Origin: Paractinoplanes brasiliensis
GTDB lineage: Bacteria > Actinomycetota > Actinomycetes > Mycobacteriales > Micromonosporaceae
Assembly: GCF_004362215.1 (NCBI RefSeq)
Contig: NZ_SNWR01000001.1
Location: 6,864,001 to 6,928,000 of the forward strand
Reading direction: 5' to 3'
Length of the DNA stretch: 64,000 nucleotides
The notes under the pieces were generated by a model. The model did no database searches and was not told the origin of the DNA. It saw only the letters and a program-made list of their open reading frames with translations. This document shows, in pieces, positions 24,216-35,100 of the stretch (position 1 is the first letter of the stretch; each line of letters starts with the position of its first letter). The translations under genes were made by a program, and so were the position numbers.

Positions 24216-25522
24216 TCAGGCGACGAGCCGGGCGATGGACCGCAGCGGGATCCGCAGCCAGCCGGGCCGGTGCCGGGATTCGTACGCGGCCTCGTAGACC
24301 GCCTTGTCCAGCTCGTACGCCGCCAGCAGCGCGCCCTGCTCGCGCGGGTCGGAGCCGGAGACGTTGGCGTAGCCGTCGCAGAACGCGGCCCGGTTGCGGT
24401 CGACCCATTCGCGGGCCCGCGCGGCCAGGTGCTCGTTGTCGTCCTGGTCGACCAGCAGCTGATAGGCCGCGTACTCGTAGGAGCGCAGCACCCCGGCCAC
24501 GTCCCGCAGCGGGGAGTCGGGCAGCCGGCGCTCGTCGAGCGGGGCGCCCGGCTCACCCTCGAAGTCGATCAGCAGCCACGCCTCGGGCACCCGTAGCACC
24601 TGACCCAGGTGCAGGTCGCCGTGCACGCGCTGCACCTGGACCTCGATGCCGTCGAGCGCCCGGAACTGCGCCTCGATCGTCGGCACGTACTGCTGGATCT
24701 CGGCGACCGCCTGGGCCGCCTCGCGCAGCCGGGCCAGCATGGCGTCGACCGGGAACGTGGACGGGCCGGAGCCCAGCGCTTCGGCCAGGTCGGCGTGCAC
24801 CGACGCGACCGCCTCACCCAGCCGGTACGACTCGCCTTGGAAGTCGCCGCCCACCTCGTCGGCGCCCAGCTCGGCGTCGGCGAACAGGTCACGCGCCGAG
24901 GCCGTGGCCATCGCCCAGCCCTCGGCCGAGTTCGCCGCGTACTGCGTCACCATGCCGAGCGGGCTGGGCTCCCCGCTCTCGGCGGTCTGGAACGAGCCGA
25001 GCAGCCGGGCCACGTGCGGGTTGCCGCGCCGGCCCAGCACCCGGTTGAGCTCGATGTCGGGGTTGATGCCCGCCGACACCCGGCGGAACACCTTGAGGAT
25101 GGCGTCCTGCTCGAAGATCACGCTGGTGTTGCTCTGCTCGGCGTCGAACACCCGCGGCCACGACTCGACCGGGAACTCGGCCCCCGGCTCGGGTTCGAAG
25201 ATGACGTCACCGACCGTGCCGCCGGCCGCGATCAACGCGAGCAGCTTGCGGGCCGCGCCCGGGTCGTAGAGCGCGTCGTAACCGATGCGCTCGCCGTCCG
25301 CGCCGATCGTCGCGACCTCGCTGTACTCCACGATCGGCCCGGAACCCCAGGCCACGACGATCTGATACCGCTCGGAGCTGCCGTCGGTGTACTCGACGTC
25401 CACCAGCACCAGGTCGAGGTTCTCGTCGAGCGTCGTCGTCGAGGCCTGCTTGACCGACGACACGGTGCGGGAACGTCCCGCGTACCAGCGCTGCTGGGGC
25501 AGCCATTCGGCGAAAGGCAACG

Positions 25523-25526
<4 letters not shown>
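24216..25526 (-). CDS. mak: Maltokinase
   Basis: A 436-residue aminoglycoside-kinase-fold enzyme that phosphorylates maltose to maltose-1-phosphate (Pep2/Mak). It starts MTLPFAEWLPQQRWYAGRSR, which matches the maltokinase cap. The catalytic loop is RVHGDLHLGQVL and the metal-binding site follows as LLIDFEGEPG. Its ATG overlaps the TreS stop by ATGA, so the two are coupled; in mycobacteria TreS and Pep2 form a complex, consistent with this linkage. A much longer in-frame extension upstream lies inside treS and is rejected. Confidence 0.95.
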
Positions 25527-27301
<1,775 letters not shown>

Positions 27302-27339
27302 CAGGTTCCCCACCTACCCACCCGCAGGTACTTGAATCG

Positions 27340-29304
27340 TTACTTCGGCTCGATCACGAAGATGTGCGCCGGTTCGACGTACGGATCGATCCGTACGGCG
27401 TTGTGCTGCCCCCACTCGTACGTGGCCCCGGTGATCTGGTCGGTCACCGTGAACCGGTCGTGCCAGTCAAGCCCCAGCGCCGGCATGTCCAGCACCGTGT
27501 TGCCCCACTGCACCGTCGTCGAGTCGAAGGTGACGACGACGAGAACCGTGTTTCCGGTGTCGGGGTCACGCTTGGAGAAGCAGAGCAGCGCGCCGTTGTC
27601 GATGTCGTGGAACTTCAGGTTGCGCAGCCAGTGCAGAGCGGGGTTCTCGTCGCGGATCCGGTTGAGCCGGGTGATGTACGGCGCCAGCGACCGGCCGGAC
27701 CGCTCGGCAGCCGCCCAGTCCCGCGGCTTGAGTTCGAACTTCTCGTTGTCGATGTACTCCTCGGCGCCCGGCCTCGGCACGTGCTCGAAGAGCTCGTAAC
27801 CGGAATACATGCCCCAGCTCGGCGTGAGCATGCTTGCCAGGACGGCCCGGATCTTGAACATCGGCGGGCCGCCGTGCTGCAGCGACTCGTGCAGGATGTC
27901 GGGGGTGTTGGGCCAGAAGTTCGGGCGCATCCAGTCGATCGTGGTGAGCAGCTGCTCCATGTACTGCCGCATCTCCCACGCCGTCGTGCGCCACGTGAAG
28001 TAGGTGTACGACTGCGTGAAGCCGACCTTGCCCAGCCCGTTCATCATCGCGGGGCGGGTGAAGGCCTCGGCCAGGAACAGCACCTCGGGGTGGGTCTCCT
28101 TGACCTTGGCGATCAGCCACTGCCAGAAGTTCAGCGCCTTGGTGTGCGGGTTGTCGACGCGGAACACCTTGACCCCGGTGTTCACCCAGTGCATGACGAC
28201 GCGATAGACCTCTTCGCGCAGGGCCTTGTAGTCGTTGTCCCAGTTGATCGGGTAGATGTCCTGGTATTTCTTGGGCGGGTTCTCGGCGTACGCGATGGAG
28301 CCGTCGGCGCGCCGGGTGAAGAACTCGGGGTGCGACTTGACCCACGGGTGGTCGGGCGCGGCCTGCAACGCCAGGTCCATCGCGATCTCGAGGCCGTGTT
28401 CCTCGGCCTTGGCGATGAACGCCTTGAAGTCGTCCAGGGTGCCCAGTTCGGGGTGGATGGCGTCGTGGCCGCCCTCGTCGGAGCCGATGGCCCAGGGCGA
28501 GCCGACGTCTTCCGGGCGGGCCACCAGCGTGTTGTTACGGCCCTTCCGGTTGATCTTGCCGATCGGGTGGATCGGCGGCAGGTAGAGGATGTTGAAGCCC
28601 ATCGCCGCGACGGCCGGGATCCGCTCGGCCGCGGTGGCGAACGTGCCGTGCTTGATCGGAGTCGCGTCCGGACCGATCACGGCGCCCTCGGAACGCGGGA
28701 AGAACTCGTACCACGCCGAGTACAGCGCCCGCTTGCGATCGACCCAGATCGCGTACGACCGGGTGGTCGTCACCAGCTGGCGCACCGGGTTGTGCCAGAG
28801 CAGCTCCTCGAGGTCGAGAGCGGGGGAGACCCGGGCGAACAGCGAACGCTGCTCGTCGCGCAGGGCCGCCGCGGCGTCGCGGACCCGTTCCTCGTCGTGG
28901 TGCGGCACGATCTTGGTCGCGAGGTCGAGCACGTCGGCGCCCTCGGCCAGGTCGTTGGCGAGGTCCTCGAGGCCCTGACCGGCGCCGATCTTCTTCACGA
29001 CGGCGTCGCGCCAAGTGCGGTACGGGTCGTCGAAGGCCTCGATGGTGAACGTCCACCGGCCCACCCGGTCGGGCCGGATGGCGCCGTGCCACTGGTCGAG
29101 GCCGGGCTCGCCGGGACGCATGCGGGTGAACGGCTCGGACTCGCCGTCGGGTCCACGCCATACCACGTTGACCCCGAGGGCGTTGTGGCCTTCGCGATAG
29201 GACACAGCGGAAACCGGCACGAGTTCACCGACAACCGCCTTCGCCGGGTAGCGGCCACAGGACACCGAGGGCGTCACGTCTTCGATGGGAAAGCGACCGG
29301 TCAT
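27340..29304 (-). CDS. glgE: Alpha-1,4-glucan:maltose-1-phosphate maltosyltransferase
   Basis: A 654-residue GH13 enzyme that extends alpha-1,4-glucan using maltose-1-phosphate. Signatures are LPPIHPIGKINRKGRNN, the substrate loop GSPWAIGSDEGGHDA, VFRVDNPHTKALNFW (nucleophile Asp), VLFLAEAFTRPAMM (Glu) and a C-terminal beta-sandwich. ATG 29304 gives the family start (MTGRFPIEDVTPSVSCGRYP). First gene of the operon, so its upstream region probably holds the promoter. Some actinobacteria target GlgE by Ser/Thr phosphorylation; nothing in the sequence proves that here. Confidence 0.97.
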   Translation of the reverse strand: MTGRFPIEDVTPSVSCGRYPAKAVVGELVPVSAVSYREGHNALGVNVVWRGPDGESEPFTRMRPGEPGLDQWHGAIRPDRVGRWTFTIEAFDDPYRTWRDAVVKKIGAGQGLEDLANDLAEGADVLDLATKIVPHHDEERVRDAAAALRDEQRSLFARVSPALDLEELLWHNPVRQLVTTTRSYAIWVDRKRALYSAWYEFFPRSEGAVIGPDATPIKHGTFATAAERIPAVAAMGFNILYLPPIHPIGKINRKGRNNTLVARPEDVGSPWAIGSDEGGHDAIHPELGTLDDFKAFIAKAEEHGLEIAMDLALQAAPDHPWVKSHPEFFTRRADGSIAYAENPPKKYQDIYPINWDNDYKALREEVYRVVMHWVNTGVKVFRVDNPHTKALNFWQWLIAKVKETHPEVLFLAEAFTRPAMMNGLGKVGFTQSYTYFTWRTTAWEMRQYMEQLLTTIDWMRPNFWPNTPDILHESLQHGGPPMFKIRAVLASMLTPSWGMYSGYELFEHVPRPGAEEYIDNEKFELKPRDWAAAERSGRSLAPYITRLNRIRDENPALHWLRNLKFHDIDNGALLCFSKRDPDTGNTVLVVVTFDSTTVQWGNTVLDMPALGLDWHDRFTVTDQITGATYEWGQHNAVRIDPYVEPAHIFVIEPK

Positions 29305-29716
29305 GATCTCCACCGTAATCTTCAAGGGCGCGGGCGGGTTCGGCGAAACCAGACCGCCGTCAGGGCATACTTCTCCGCGGTGGAGGCGCCGCAAACGGTG
29401 GCGTGCCGATGCGCTCAACCTACCGGAGTCCGGTCACGCGGGCTCATCGAGGCGCGCACTTGCACCGCCGATGAATTCCGCCAAATCGGCCGCACGGATC
29501 ATCCGTTCATGCTTACCGAGTCTGATCATCGGAACGTTACCGGCCGGCAAAATTGCGTTCCCCGCCCGGCGGCCGCGCGGACAGTCCGCGGGGACGGGAG
29601 CGCGTCGGTTGCCGTGCGGTCCCATCCCGGTAACCCTGCTCAGATGCTGCTCCGCCGCCGCCGAGAGGTATTCCGTGACGCGGACCGACCGGGACGCGCC
29701 GAGCGGAGGAGACCAC
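29305..29716. other. Divergent intergenic region between glgE and a hypothetical gene
   Basis: A 412-bp gap that must carry the promoters of the glucan operon (minus) and of the gene at 29717 (plus). AT-richer patches occur near 29500-29560 (for example around CAAAATTGCG), suited to promoters, but I cannot assign -35/-10 boxes with confidence. Open frames across it have no coding signature. Confidence 0.4.
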
Positions 29717-30343
29717 GTGGCTGGACCGTCTGTCGAGCTGTCGCCCGTCATCGCGGCCAGCACCCACTGGCTTTCCCGCGCCTACCCGGCCGGTAGCGCC
29801 GACACGATCGCCCACACCCTGTCGGAGCTGCAGGCGCGGCAGGCCGTGACAGTCGCCGCGTGGCTGCGTTACCCGACCGAGGTCGACGCCGCGCTGGTCG
29901 CGATCGCCGGTCCGGGCGGCTCGGCCGTGCTCGACTGGCGGGCCGGCAGCGAGCCCGAGGACGAGGACGCCGAGGACGAGGGCTGGCGCACCTGGGTCGA
30001 CGAGGTCGTGGTGAGCTGGGCTGCCTGCCTGCTGGCCGACCCGGCGCTGGCCCGCAAGGCCGTCGACGCGGTCATCGCCGCGGTGCCCTCGCCGGATGGC
30101 CGGCCGCTGCCGTACCCGCGCAAGAAGGACACGCCGCCCGCGGAGTTCCGCCGCCTGCTCGACCCCGACCCGCGCGACCGCGACGCGGCCGTTCTGCTCC
30201 GCCACCCCGACCTGCTCGAGCCCATCGCCGAAATGCACCGCAGCACCCTGCTCTACCTGCTCGACGCCGAGGGTGAGCCGGTCGGTCTCGCCTCCCACGG
30301 AGCCACCGACACCGACGCCGACAAGGGCCTCGGCTTCGCCTGA
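29717..30343 (+). CDS. Conserved-looking hypothetical protein
   Basis: A 208-residue acidic soluble protein, mostly helical: THWLSRAYPAGSADTIAHTL, then SAVLDWRAGSEPEDEDAEDE with a strongly acidic patch, and LLRHPDLLEPIAEMHRSTLLYLLDAEG near the end. No motif identifies a reaction. GTG 29717 follows GGAGGAG by seven bases, which decides the start although the frame is open for 430 bp more upstream. A terminator follows 60 bp after the stop. It is divergent from the glucan operon, with no other partner. Confidence 0.65.
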   Translation: MAGPSVELSPVIAASTHWLSRAYPAGSADTIAHTLSELQARQAVTVAAWLRYPTEVDAALVAIAGPGGSAVLDWRAGSEPEDEDAEDEGWRTWVDEVVVSWAACLLADPALARKAVDAVIAAVPSPDGRPLPYPRKKDTPPAEFRRLLDPDPRDRDAAVLLRHPDLLEPIAEMHRSTLLYLLDAEGEPVGLASHGATDTDADKGLGFA

Positions 30344-30402
30344 CCTTCGTCGGCGCCCGCGACATCGACGGGCGCGATCCCGGCCGACTCGCGCCCAGAT
30401 CC

Positions 30403-30438
30403 AAACCCGGCACGCCTTTGAGGGCGGGCCGGGTTTTT
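30403..30438 (+). terminator. Terminator with T tract
   Basis: AAACCCGGC (30403-30411) pairs with GCCGGGTTT (30428-30436) and runs into TTTTT. It ends the transcript of the gene at 29717 and directly abuts repeat element copy A. Confidence 0.85.
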
Positions 30439-30537
30439 GGGTTTGGGGCGCAACCCCTCACGCAGATCGGAGCGAAGCGACCCTCGGCGGGAGCTGCGGT
30501 CTGTACCCACCACTCCGCTGCGACATCTGCAGTTGAC
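30434..30537 (+). repeat. Dispersed intergenic repeat, copy A
   Basis: About 104 bp starting at a terminator T tract. It contains GGGCGCAACC, ATCGGAGCGAAGCGACC, TACCCACCAC and GCGACATCT in that order. The same blocks recur in the same order at 34389-34491 on the opposite strand, and the second half recurs at 30545-30597. Confidence 0.75.
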
Positions 30538-30544
30538 TTTGACG

Positions 30545-30597
30545 TTGCGGGAGCGGCGGCTACCCACCACCCTGCTGGGACATCCGGCTCTTGATCC
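30545..30597 (+). repeat. Dispersed intergenic repeat, partial copy C
   Basis: GCGGGAGCGGCGGC-TACCCACCACCCTGCTGGGACATCC-CTCTTGATC repeats the second half of copy A directly behind it in the same orientation, with several substitutions. Confidence 0.6.
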
Positions 30598-30721
30598 GAT
30601 GTTTCTGATCTTCGATGCGGCGGGGTGGCGTGAAAGCGGGAAGCAATCCCCTCACTCTTGCAGCATGCTTGCGGCGCCGGGCGTTTACCGGTGGAGAAAC
30701 AGGACGAGGGAGTATTCGCGG

Positions 30722-31231
30722 ATGCCGGATGCGGACAGCTTCGACGAGTTCTACCGGGACACGTCCGCGCGCATGGTGCGCTACGGATACGCGCTGACCG
30801 GGGATCTGGCCGAGGCTCAGGATGTGGTGCAGGAGGCGTACACGCGTGCGTGGCGTCACTGGCGGACGGTGGCCGCGCACCCGACGCCGGAGGGCTGGCT
30901 GCGGCTGACCGTGGCCCGTCTGTCGACCGATCGGTGGCGGCGCCTCAGTGGCTGGCGGGCCGCCGTGCGCCGGGCCGGGCCGCCGGAACCGGTCGGGCCG
31001 CCGAACGAGGACGCCGTGGTGCTCACGACGGCCCTGCGGAGGCTCGCCGCGCCCACCCGGCAGGTTGTCGCCCTGCACTACCTGTTCGACATGCCGGTGG
31101 CCGACATCGCCGCCGAGATCGGGGCGCCCGTCGGCACCGTCACGTCGCGGCTGAGCCGTGGGCGGGCCGAGCTCGCCGCCATCCTCGCCCCCGCCACCCG
31201 GACGCCGGAGGTCACCGATGCCGAACACTGA
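30722..31231 (+). CDS. ECF sigma factor (SigE-like family)
   Basis: A 169-residue extracytoplasmic-function sigma factor. Region 2 is FDEFYRDTSARMVRYGYALTGDLAEAQDVVQEAYTRAWRHW. Region 4 is LAAPTRQVVALHYLFDMPVADIAAEIGAPVGTVTSRLSRGRAELA. The HYLFDMPVADIA wording matches the SigE/ECF41-unlike SigE subgroup frequent in actinobacteria. ATG 30722 follows GAGGGA. Its end overlaps the next gene by 14 bp, a coupled sigma/membrane-protein pair whose partner probably restrains it. Confidence 0.9.
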   Translation: MPDADSFDEFYRDTSARMVRYGYALTGDLAEAQDVVQEAYTRAWRHWRTVAAHPTPEGWLRLTVARLSTDRWRRLSGWRAAVRRAGPPEPVGPPNEDAVVLTTALRRLAAPTRQVVALHYLFDMPVADIAAEIGAPVGTVTSRLSRGRAELAAILAPATRTPEVTDAEH

Positions 31232-32120
31232 ACTGGACAACGCGTTCGCCGCGCTCTCGTCGGACGCCGAGCGGGGGCTGCTGCTCACCGGCCCCGAGCT
31301 GCGCCGTCAGGCCGGGCGGCGACGGCAGCGGGGCCTGGCCCTCACCGCCGCGGCGACCTCCGTGCTGGTTGTCGGCGCGATCGGCGCGGGCTGGACGCTG
31401 GCCGGCGACAACCGGCAGCAGCAGACCACCCTGCGGCCGGCGACCGGTTTCTCACCCAGTCCCACCCCCAGTCCCAGTCCCACCTCCACCCCCACGACGG
31501 CCGCCCCCTCGGTGGCCCCTTCGACGCCGCCCACCAGCAAAGCCCCGGCGTTGCCGAAGTCGATCCCGGCCCGTGCGCTGCTCAGCGCGAACGACAAGGG
31601 CATCAGCGACCACCAGCGCCTCGAGGACCCGGAGCCGCTGCCCGAGTTCTGCGCCAGGGCCAAGTTCCCGAGCCGCGACAAGGCCGGCCCCCGCGCCTCG
31701 GCCCGCATGTTCTACCGGAGCCCGGACAGCCCGCCCGGCAGCGTCCCCAGCGACACGCTCGTCAACACCGTCACCGTCTATCGGGGTTCGGGCGCCGAGG
31801 AGTTCATGAGCGAGCTCATCGCGGCCGTGCGCAGCTGCCCCACCGGCAAACTGGGTGACCTCGACGCGCAGTACGACTCGCTGGGCTCGCTCGGGCTGGG
31901 CGACTCGTCGCTGCTGATCGACCGCTCGTACGCGGCGACCGGCGACGACGGCGAGCCCTTGGAGAACGGCGCGCGGCAGCACACGTACGTCGCCGCGGTC
32001 CGGGTCGGCGACGCGATCACGCTGATCGACACCCGCGGCTGGGAGAGCGGATCGTCGGACCGGGCGTGGGCGGAGTCGCTGACCAAGACCGCGGCGAGGC
32101 GGCTGGCGGACTGGCGCTGA
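31218..32120 (+). CDS. Single-pass membrane protein paired with the ECF sigma
   Basis: A 300-residue protein: a short cytosolic N-terminus (LDNAFAALSSDAERGLLLTGPELRRQ), one TM (GLALTAAATSVLVVGAIGAGWTLAG, about residues 40-64), a Pro/Ser/Thr stalk (PSPTPSPSPTSTPTT) and a roughly 180-residue outer domain with Cys in EFCARAKF and SCPTGKLG. The outer part resembles PknH-like sensor domains in general layout only. It probably acts as anti-sigma factor and envelope sensor for the preceding gene; inferred from overlap and topology. Confidence 0.7.
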   Translation: MPNTELDNAFAALSSDAERGLLLTGPELRRQAGRRRQRGLALTAAATSVLVVGAIGAGWTLAGDNRQQQTTLRPATGFSPSPTPSPSPTSTPTTAAPSVAPSTPPTSKAPALPKSIPARALLSANDKGISDHQRLEDPEPLPEFCARAKFPSRDKAGPRASARMFYRSPDSPPGSVPSDTLVNTVTVYRGSGAEEFMSELIAAVRSCPTGKLGDLDAQYDSLGSLGLGDSSLLIDRSYAATGDDGEPLENGARQHTYVAAVRVGDAITLIDTRGWESGSSDRAWAESLTKTAARRLADWR

Positions 32121-32121
32121 C

Positions 32122-32589
32122 TCAGCCGTCGGCCAGGCGCGCGGGGAAGCCGCCCGTGGCGATCGGACCCCAGCGGTCGATCGTGATGCGGATCAGCGAC
32201 TTGCCCTGGTCGCGCATGGCCTGGCGGTACTCGTCCCAGTTCGGGTGCTCGCCCGAGATGCAGCGGAAATACTCCACCAGGGGTTCGAGCGCCTCGGGCA
32301 GGTCGAGCACCTCGGCCGTGCCGTCGACCTGCACCCACGGGCCGCCGAAGTCGTCGGAGAGCACACAGACCGAGACCTGCGGGTTGCGCCGCAGGTTGTA
32401 GACCTTGGCCCGCTCGGGGTAGGTCGAGATGACCATGCGCCCCTCGGGGTCGACGCCGCACGTGTTGGGTGAGGCCTGCGGCCGGCCGTCGCGGCGCGTG
32501 GTCATGAGGATGGCCTTGTGCCGCGGGCGCAGGAACTCGAGCAGCTGCTCGCGCTCGACCGCGGTGTTGGTCGCCACGGTGCGGGCCAT
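32122..32589 (-). CDS. PPOX-class F420-dependent oxidoreductase-like protein
   Basis: A 155-residue split-barrel flavin/deazaflavin-binding protein. It contains ERAKVYNLRRNPQVSVCVL (cofactor phosphate site), RRDGRPQASPNTCGVDPEG and WVQVDGTAEVLDLPE. This matches PPOX-class F420-dependent enzymes, which typically reduce quinones or other hydride acceptors. Its ATG shares one base with the ppgK stop (TGATG), so it is co-transcribed and coupled. Substrate unknown. Confidence 0.85.
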   Translation of the reverse strand: MARTVATNTAVEREQLLEFLRPRHKAILMTTRRDGRPQASPNTCGVDPEGRMVISTYPERAKVYNLRRNPQVSVCVLSDDFGGPWVQVDGTAEVLDLPEALEPLVEYFRCISGEHPNWDEYRQAMRDQGKSLIRITIDRWGPIATGGFPARLADG

Positions 32590-33386
32590 CAGCCGGCCAC
32601 CCTTTCCCCGGCCTCGTGCGGGGTCACGCCGTCACGCTCGGCGGCCCGGCCGTCGATCTCGGCGATCCGCGCGGCCCCGATGATGCCCGCGTTGTTGAGC
32701 AGCGCGGCCGGCACCATCGGGGTGCGGATCTCGACCAGCGGCAGCCATCGGTCGGCCTTCTTGCTGACGCCGCCGCCGATGACGAACAGGCGCGGCGAGA
32801 GCAGCATCTCGACGTGCGACAGGTAACGCCGGACCCGGCCCGCCCACTTCTCCCAGCTCAGGTCCTCGGCCTCGCGCGCGCGGTCGGCGGCGCGGGACTC
32901 GGCGTCGTGCCCGTCGAGCTCGAGGTGCCCGAACTCGGTGTTCGGGATCAGGGTGCCGTCGAGGAACAGCGCGCTGCCGATGCCCGTACCGAATGTGAGC
33001 ATCATGATCAGGCCGGTCTGGTCGCGGCCGGCGCCGTAGGCCACCTCGGCCACACCAGCGGCGTCGGCGTCGTTGAGCACCGAGACCGGCAGGCCCAGCC
33101 GGTCGCTGAACAGCCGCGCGGCCGGGGCGTCGATCCAGGACTTGTCGACGTTGGCCGCCGTACGCGTGACGCCGTCGACCACCACGCCGGGGAAGGTGAT
33201 GCCGACCCGGTCGAAGCCGCCCTCGAACTGCGTCGCGACCTCGGCGACGGCGTCGATGACGCTGGTGACGTCGGACGGCTGGGGGGTCGGCACCCGGTGC
33301 CGCTCGGCGAGCAGCTCGCCGGTGGCGGTGTCGACCGGGGCGCCCTTGACGCCGGAGCCGCCGATGTCGATGCCGAGAATGGCCAT
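32589..33386 (-). CDS. ppgK: Polyphosphate glucokinase
   Basis: A 265-residue ROK-type kinase that phosphorylates glucose with polyphosphate or ATP. Motifs: MAILGIDIGGSGVKGAPVD (phosphate loop), SVLNDADAAGVAE (catalytic Asp), LTFGTGIGSALFLDG and LEVELDGHD-like FGHLELDGHDAESRA. The last corresponds to the PpgK-specific replacement of the ROK zinc site. ATG 33386 fits the family start; the upstream frame is discarded. It supplies glucose-6-phosphate beside a trehalose/glucan operon, though on a separate transcript. Confidence 0.93.
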   Translation of the reverse strand: MAILGIDIGGSGVKGAPVDTATGELLAERHRVPTPQPSDVTSVIDAVAEVATQFEGGFDRVGITFPGVVVDGVTRTAANVDKSWIDAPAARLFSDRLGLPVSVLNDADAAGVAEVAYGAGRDQTGLIMMLTFGTGIGSALFLDGTLIPNTEFGHLELDGHDAESRAADRAREAEDLSWEKWAGRVRRYLSHVEMLLSPRLFVIGGGVSKKADRWLPLVEIRTPMVPAALLNNAGIIGAARIAEIDGRAAERDGVTPHEAGERVAG

Positions 33387-33587
33387 CTTGTTTCCCGTCT
33401 TGAGGTGCCAGGTTGTGCTCCGCTGTTTACCACGGAGCTCCGACCTTAAATCCCGGATGCGCCCGGAGCCCGGGTGACCCCCCTCCGACCAGCTGGGCAA
33501 GCCTCACCTTCTCAGTTAGCGTTAATTCATCTGAACGGTCGCCGCAAGCGGGCACGGCTCTCTGCCCGCTCTCTGGAGGACCCGACC

Positions 33588-34388
33588 ATGACCGTGCACA
33601 CGAAAGTGCCGGAAACCGCCGCTGAGCTGCTGATCACCCTGGCCGGAGTGTCCGCTGCGCACCCCGCCCGTCCGCGTCTGCGGGCCCAGGCCATCGAGGC
33701 CTGGCTACCTCTCGCCCGTCACCTCGCCCACCGTTACGCGGGCCGCGGCGAGCCCACCGACGACCTCGTCCAGACCGCCACGGTCGGACTGATCAAGGCG
33801 GTCGACAAGTTCGACCCGTCCGTCGGCAACGACTTCGCGGGTTACGCGATCCCCACCATCATCGGCGAGATCAAGCGCCACTTCCGTGACCGGACGTGGT
33901 CGGTCCGGGTGCCGCGCCGGCTGCAGGAACTGCGTCTGGCCATCACCGCCGCCAACGCGACGCTCACCCATTCGCTGGGCCGTTCCCCGACGGTCGCCGA
34001 CGTCGCCGCCCACCTGGGCATCGGCGAGGAAGATGTGCTGGAAGGCCTGGAGGGCGCGCGGGCCTACAACACGACCTCGCTTTCCATGCCGGTGAACGCC
34101 GACGGCACCAAGGAACTGGGCGACACCCTGGGCGGGGAGGATTCCGAGTTCGAGCTGGCCGAGACCCGGGTGGCGCTGGGGCCGGCGCTGGCCACCCTCG
34201 GCGAACGCGAGCAGAGGATCCTGGTGCTGCGTTTCTACGGCAACCTGACGCAGGCCCAGATCGCCGATCAGGTCGGTGTCTCCCAGATGCACGTGTCGCG
34301 GCTGCTGACCAAGGCTCTGGTCAAGTTGCGCGACGAACTCGGCGAGAGCTGGCATGACCCACAAGGGCGAGAGCCGGCACAACCCTAA
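33588..34388 (+). CDS. SigB/SigF-type stress or developmental sigma factor
   Basis: A 266-residue sigma-70 factor of the SigB/F/G group. Region 2: DDLVQTATVGLIKAVDKFDPSVGNDFAGYAIPTIIGEIKRHFRDRTW. Region 3: VRVPRRLQELRLAITAANATLTH. Region 4: LGEREQRILVLRFYGNLTQAQIADQVGVSQMHVSRLLTKAL. CTGGAGGA precedes ATG 33588. No anti-sigma or anti-anti-sigma gene adjoins, which is common for orphan members in Streptomyces-like genomes. The general-stress protein and PAP2 genes just beyond may be targets (inference). Confidence 0.9.
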   Translation: MTVHTKVPETAAELLITLAGVSAAHPARPRLRAQAIEAWLPLARHLAHRYAGRGEPTDDLVQTATVGLIKAVDKFDPSVGNDFAGYAIPTIIGEIKRHFRDRTWSVRVPRRLQELRLAITAANATLTHSLGRSPTVADVAAHLGIGEEDVLEGLEGARAYNTTSLSMPVNADGTKELGDTLGGEDSEFELAETRVALGPALATLGEREQRILVLRFYGNLTQAQIADQVGVSQMHVSRLLTKALVKLRDELGESWHDPQGREPAQP

Positions 34389-34491
34389 GATCAAACTCAA
34401 GATGTCGTAGCGGGGTGGTGGGTGCGGACCGTCGCTCACGCCGAGGTCGCTTCGCTCCGATGTGCGTGCGTGGTTGCGCCCGAAAGCCAAA
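34389..34491 (-). repeat. Dispersed intergenic repeat, copy B (inverted)
   Basis: On the minus strand this carries GGGCGCAACC, ATCGGAGCGAAGCGACC, CACCCACCAC and CGACATCT in the same order and spacing as copy A. It begins at the T tract of the terminator of the stress-protein gene and ends exactly at the stop codon of the sigma gene. Confidence 0.75.
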
Positions 34492-34492
34492 A

Positions 34493-34527
34493 ACCGAAGC
34501 CCGGACCCCAGCGGTCCGGGCTTCGGT
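34493..34527 (-). terminator. Strong terminator of the stress-protein/PAP2 operon
   Basis: Fifteen-base perfect arms (ACCGAAGCCCGGACC and GGTCCGGGCTTCGGT) with a 5-base loop; on the minus strand the stem runs into TTTTTGG, where repeat copy B begins. Confidence 0.9.
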
Positions 34528-34536
34528 GGGGGTGGG

Positions 34537-35100
34537 TCACTGGGCGCCGCTGGCCTGCCAGTTGAGCTGGACCAGGAGCTGGCGGGCCTGGTCGGCGACG
34601 TCGGCGTCGGTGACGACCGCGTACTGGCCGGCCTGGATCGACGAGCGGGAGGCGAAGTCGCGGCGGCCGCCGGTGGCGGCGTGGGCGATCGCGCCGAAGA
34701 TCGCGCCCCAGGCCGCGCCGATCAGCAGGCAGACCAGGATCACGCCGAACCAGCCGGAGTCGCTGAACAGGCCGAACAGCAGGCCGACGAAGAGGCCGAA
34801 CCAGGCCCCGCTGGCCGCGCCCGCCAGCGCCGCCCGGCCCGTGGTGAGCCGGCCCAGCACATTCTCGACCAGGCGCAGGTCGGTGCCGATGATGGCGGTC
34901 CGCTCGACCGGGAACTTGTTGTCCGACAGCGTGTCGACGGCCTTCTGCGCCTGCGCATAGTCGGGGTAGGCGCCGACCACGACGGTCGGCGCGCCGCCGG
35001 AGCCCTGGGTCTGTGCGGGCAGGCTGGGCACTCCGGCGGGGCCGGGCGGGACGCCGCCCGCGGTAGTCGGGTTGTCGGCGGGGTTATGGGGTGTGGTCAT
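34537..35100 (-). CDS. General stress protein 17M-like membrane protein
   Basis: A 187-residue protein. After a Pro/Gly-rich N-terminus comes VVVGAYPDYAQAQKAVDTLSDNKFPVERTAIIGTDLRLVENVLGRLTTG, the YflT/general-stress 17M module. Then come two hydrophobic segments (ALAGAASGAWFGLFVGLLFGL and GWFGVILVCLLIGAAWGAIFGA) and a short ferredoxin-like end (YAVVTDADVADQARQLL). Such proteins are stress-induced and of unknown mechanism. Its ATG overlaps the PAP2 stop (ATGA), so it is the second gene of that operon. Confidence 0.8.
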   Translation of the reverse strand: MTTPHNPADNPTTAGGVPPGPAGVPSLPAQTQGSGGAPTVVVGAYPDYAQAQKAVDTLSDNKFPVERTAIIGTDLRLVENVLGRLTTGRAALAGAASGAWFGLFVGLLFGLFSDSGWFGVILVCLLIGAAWGAIFGAIAHAATGGRRDFASRSSIQAGQYAVVTDADVADQARQLLVQLNWQASGAQ

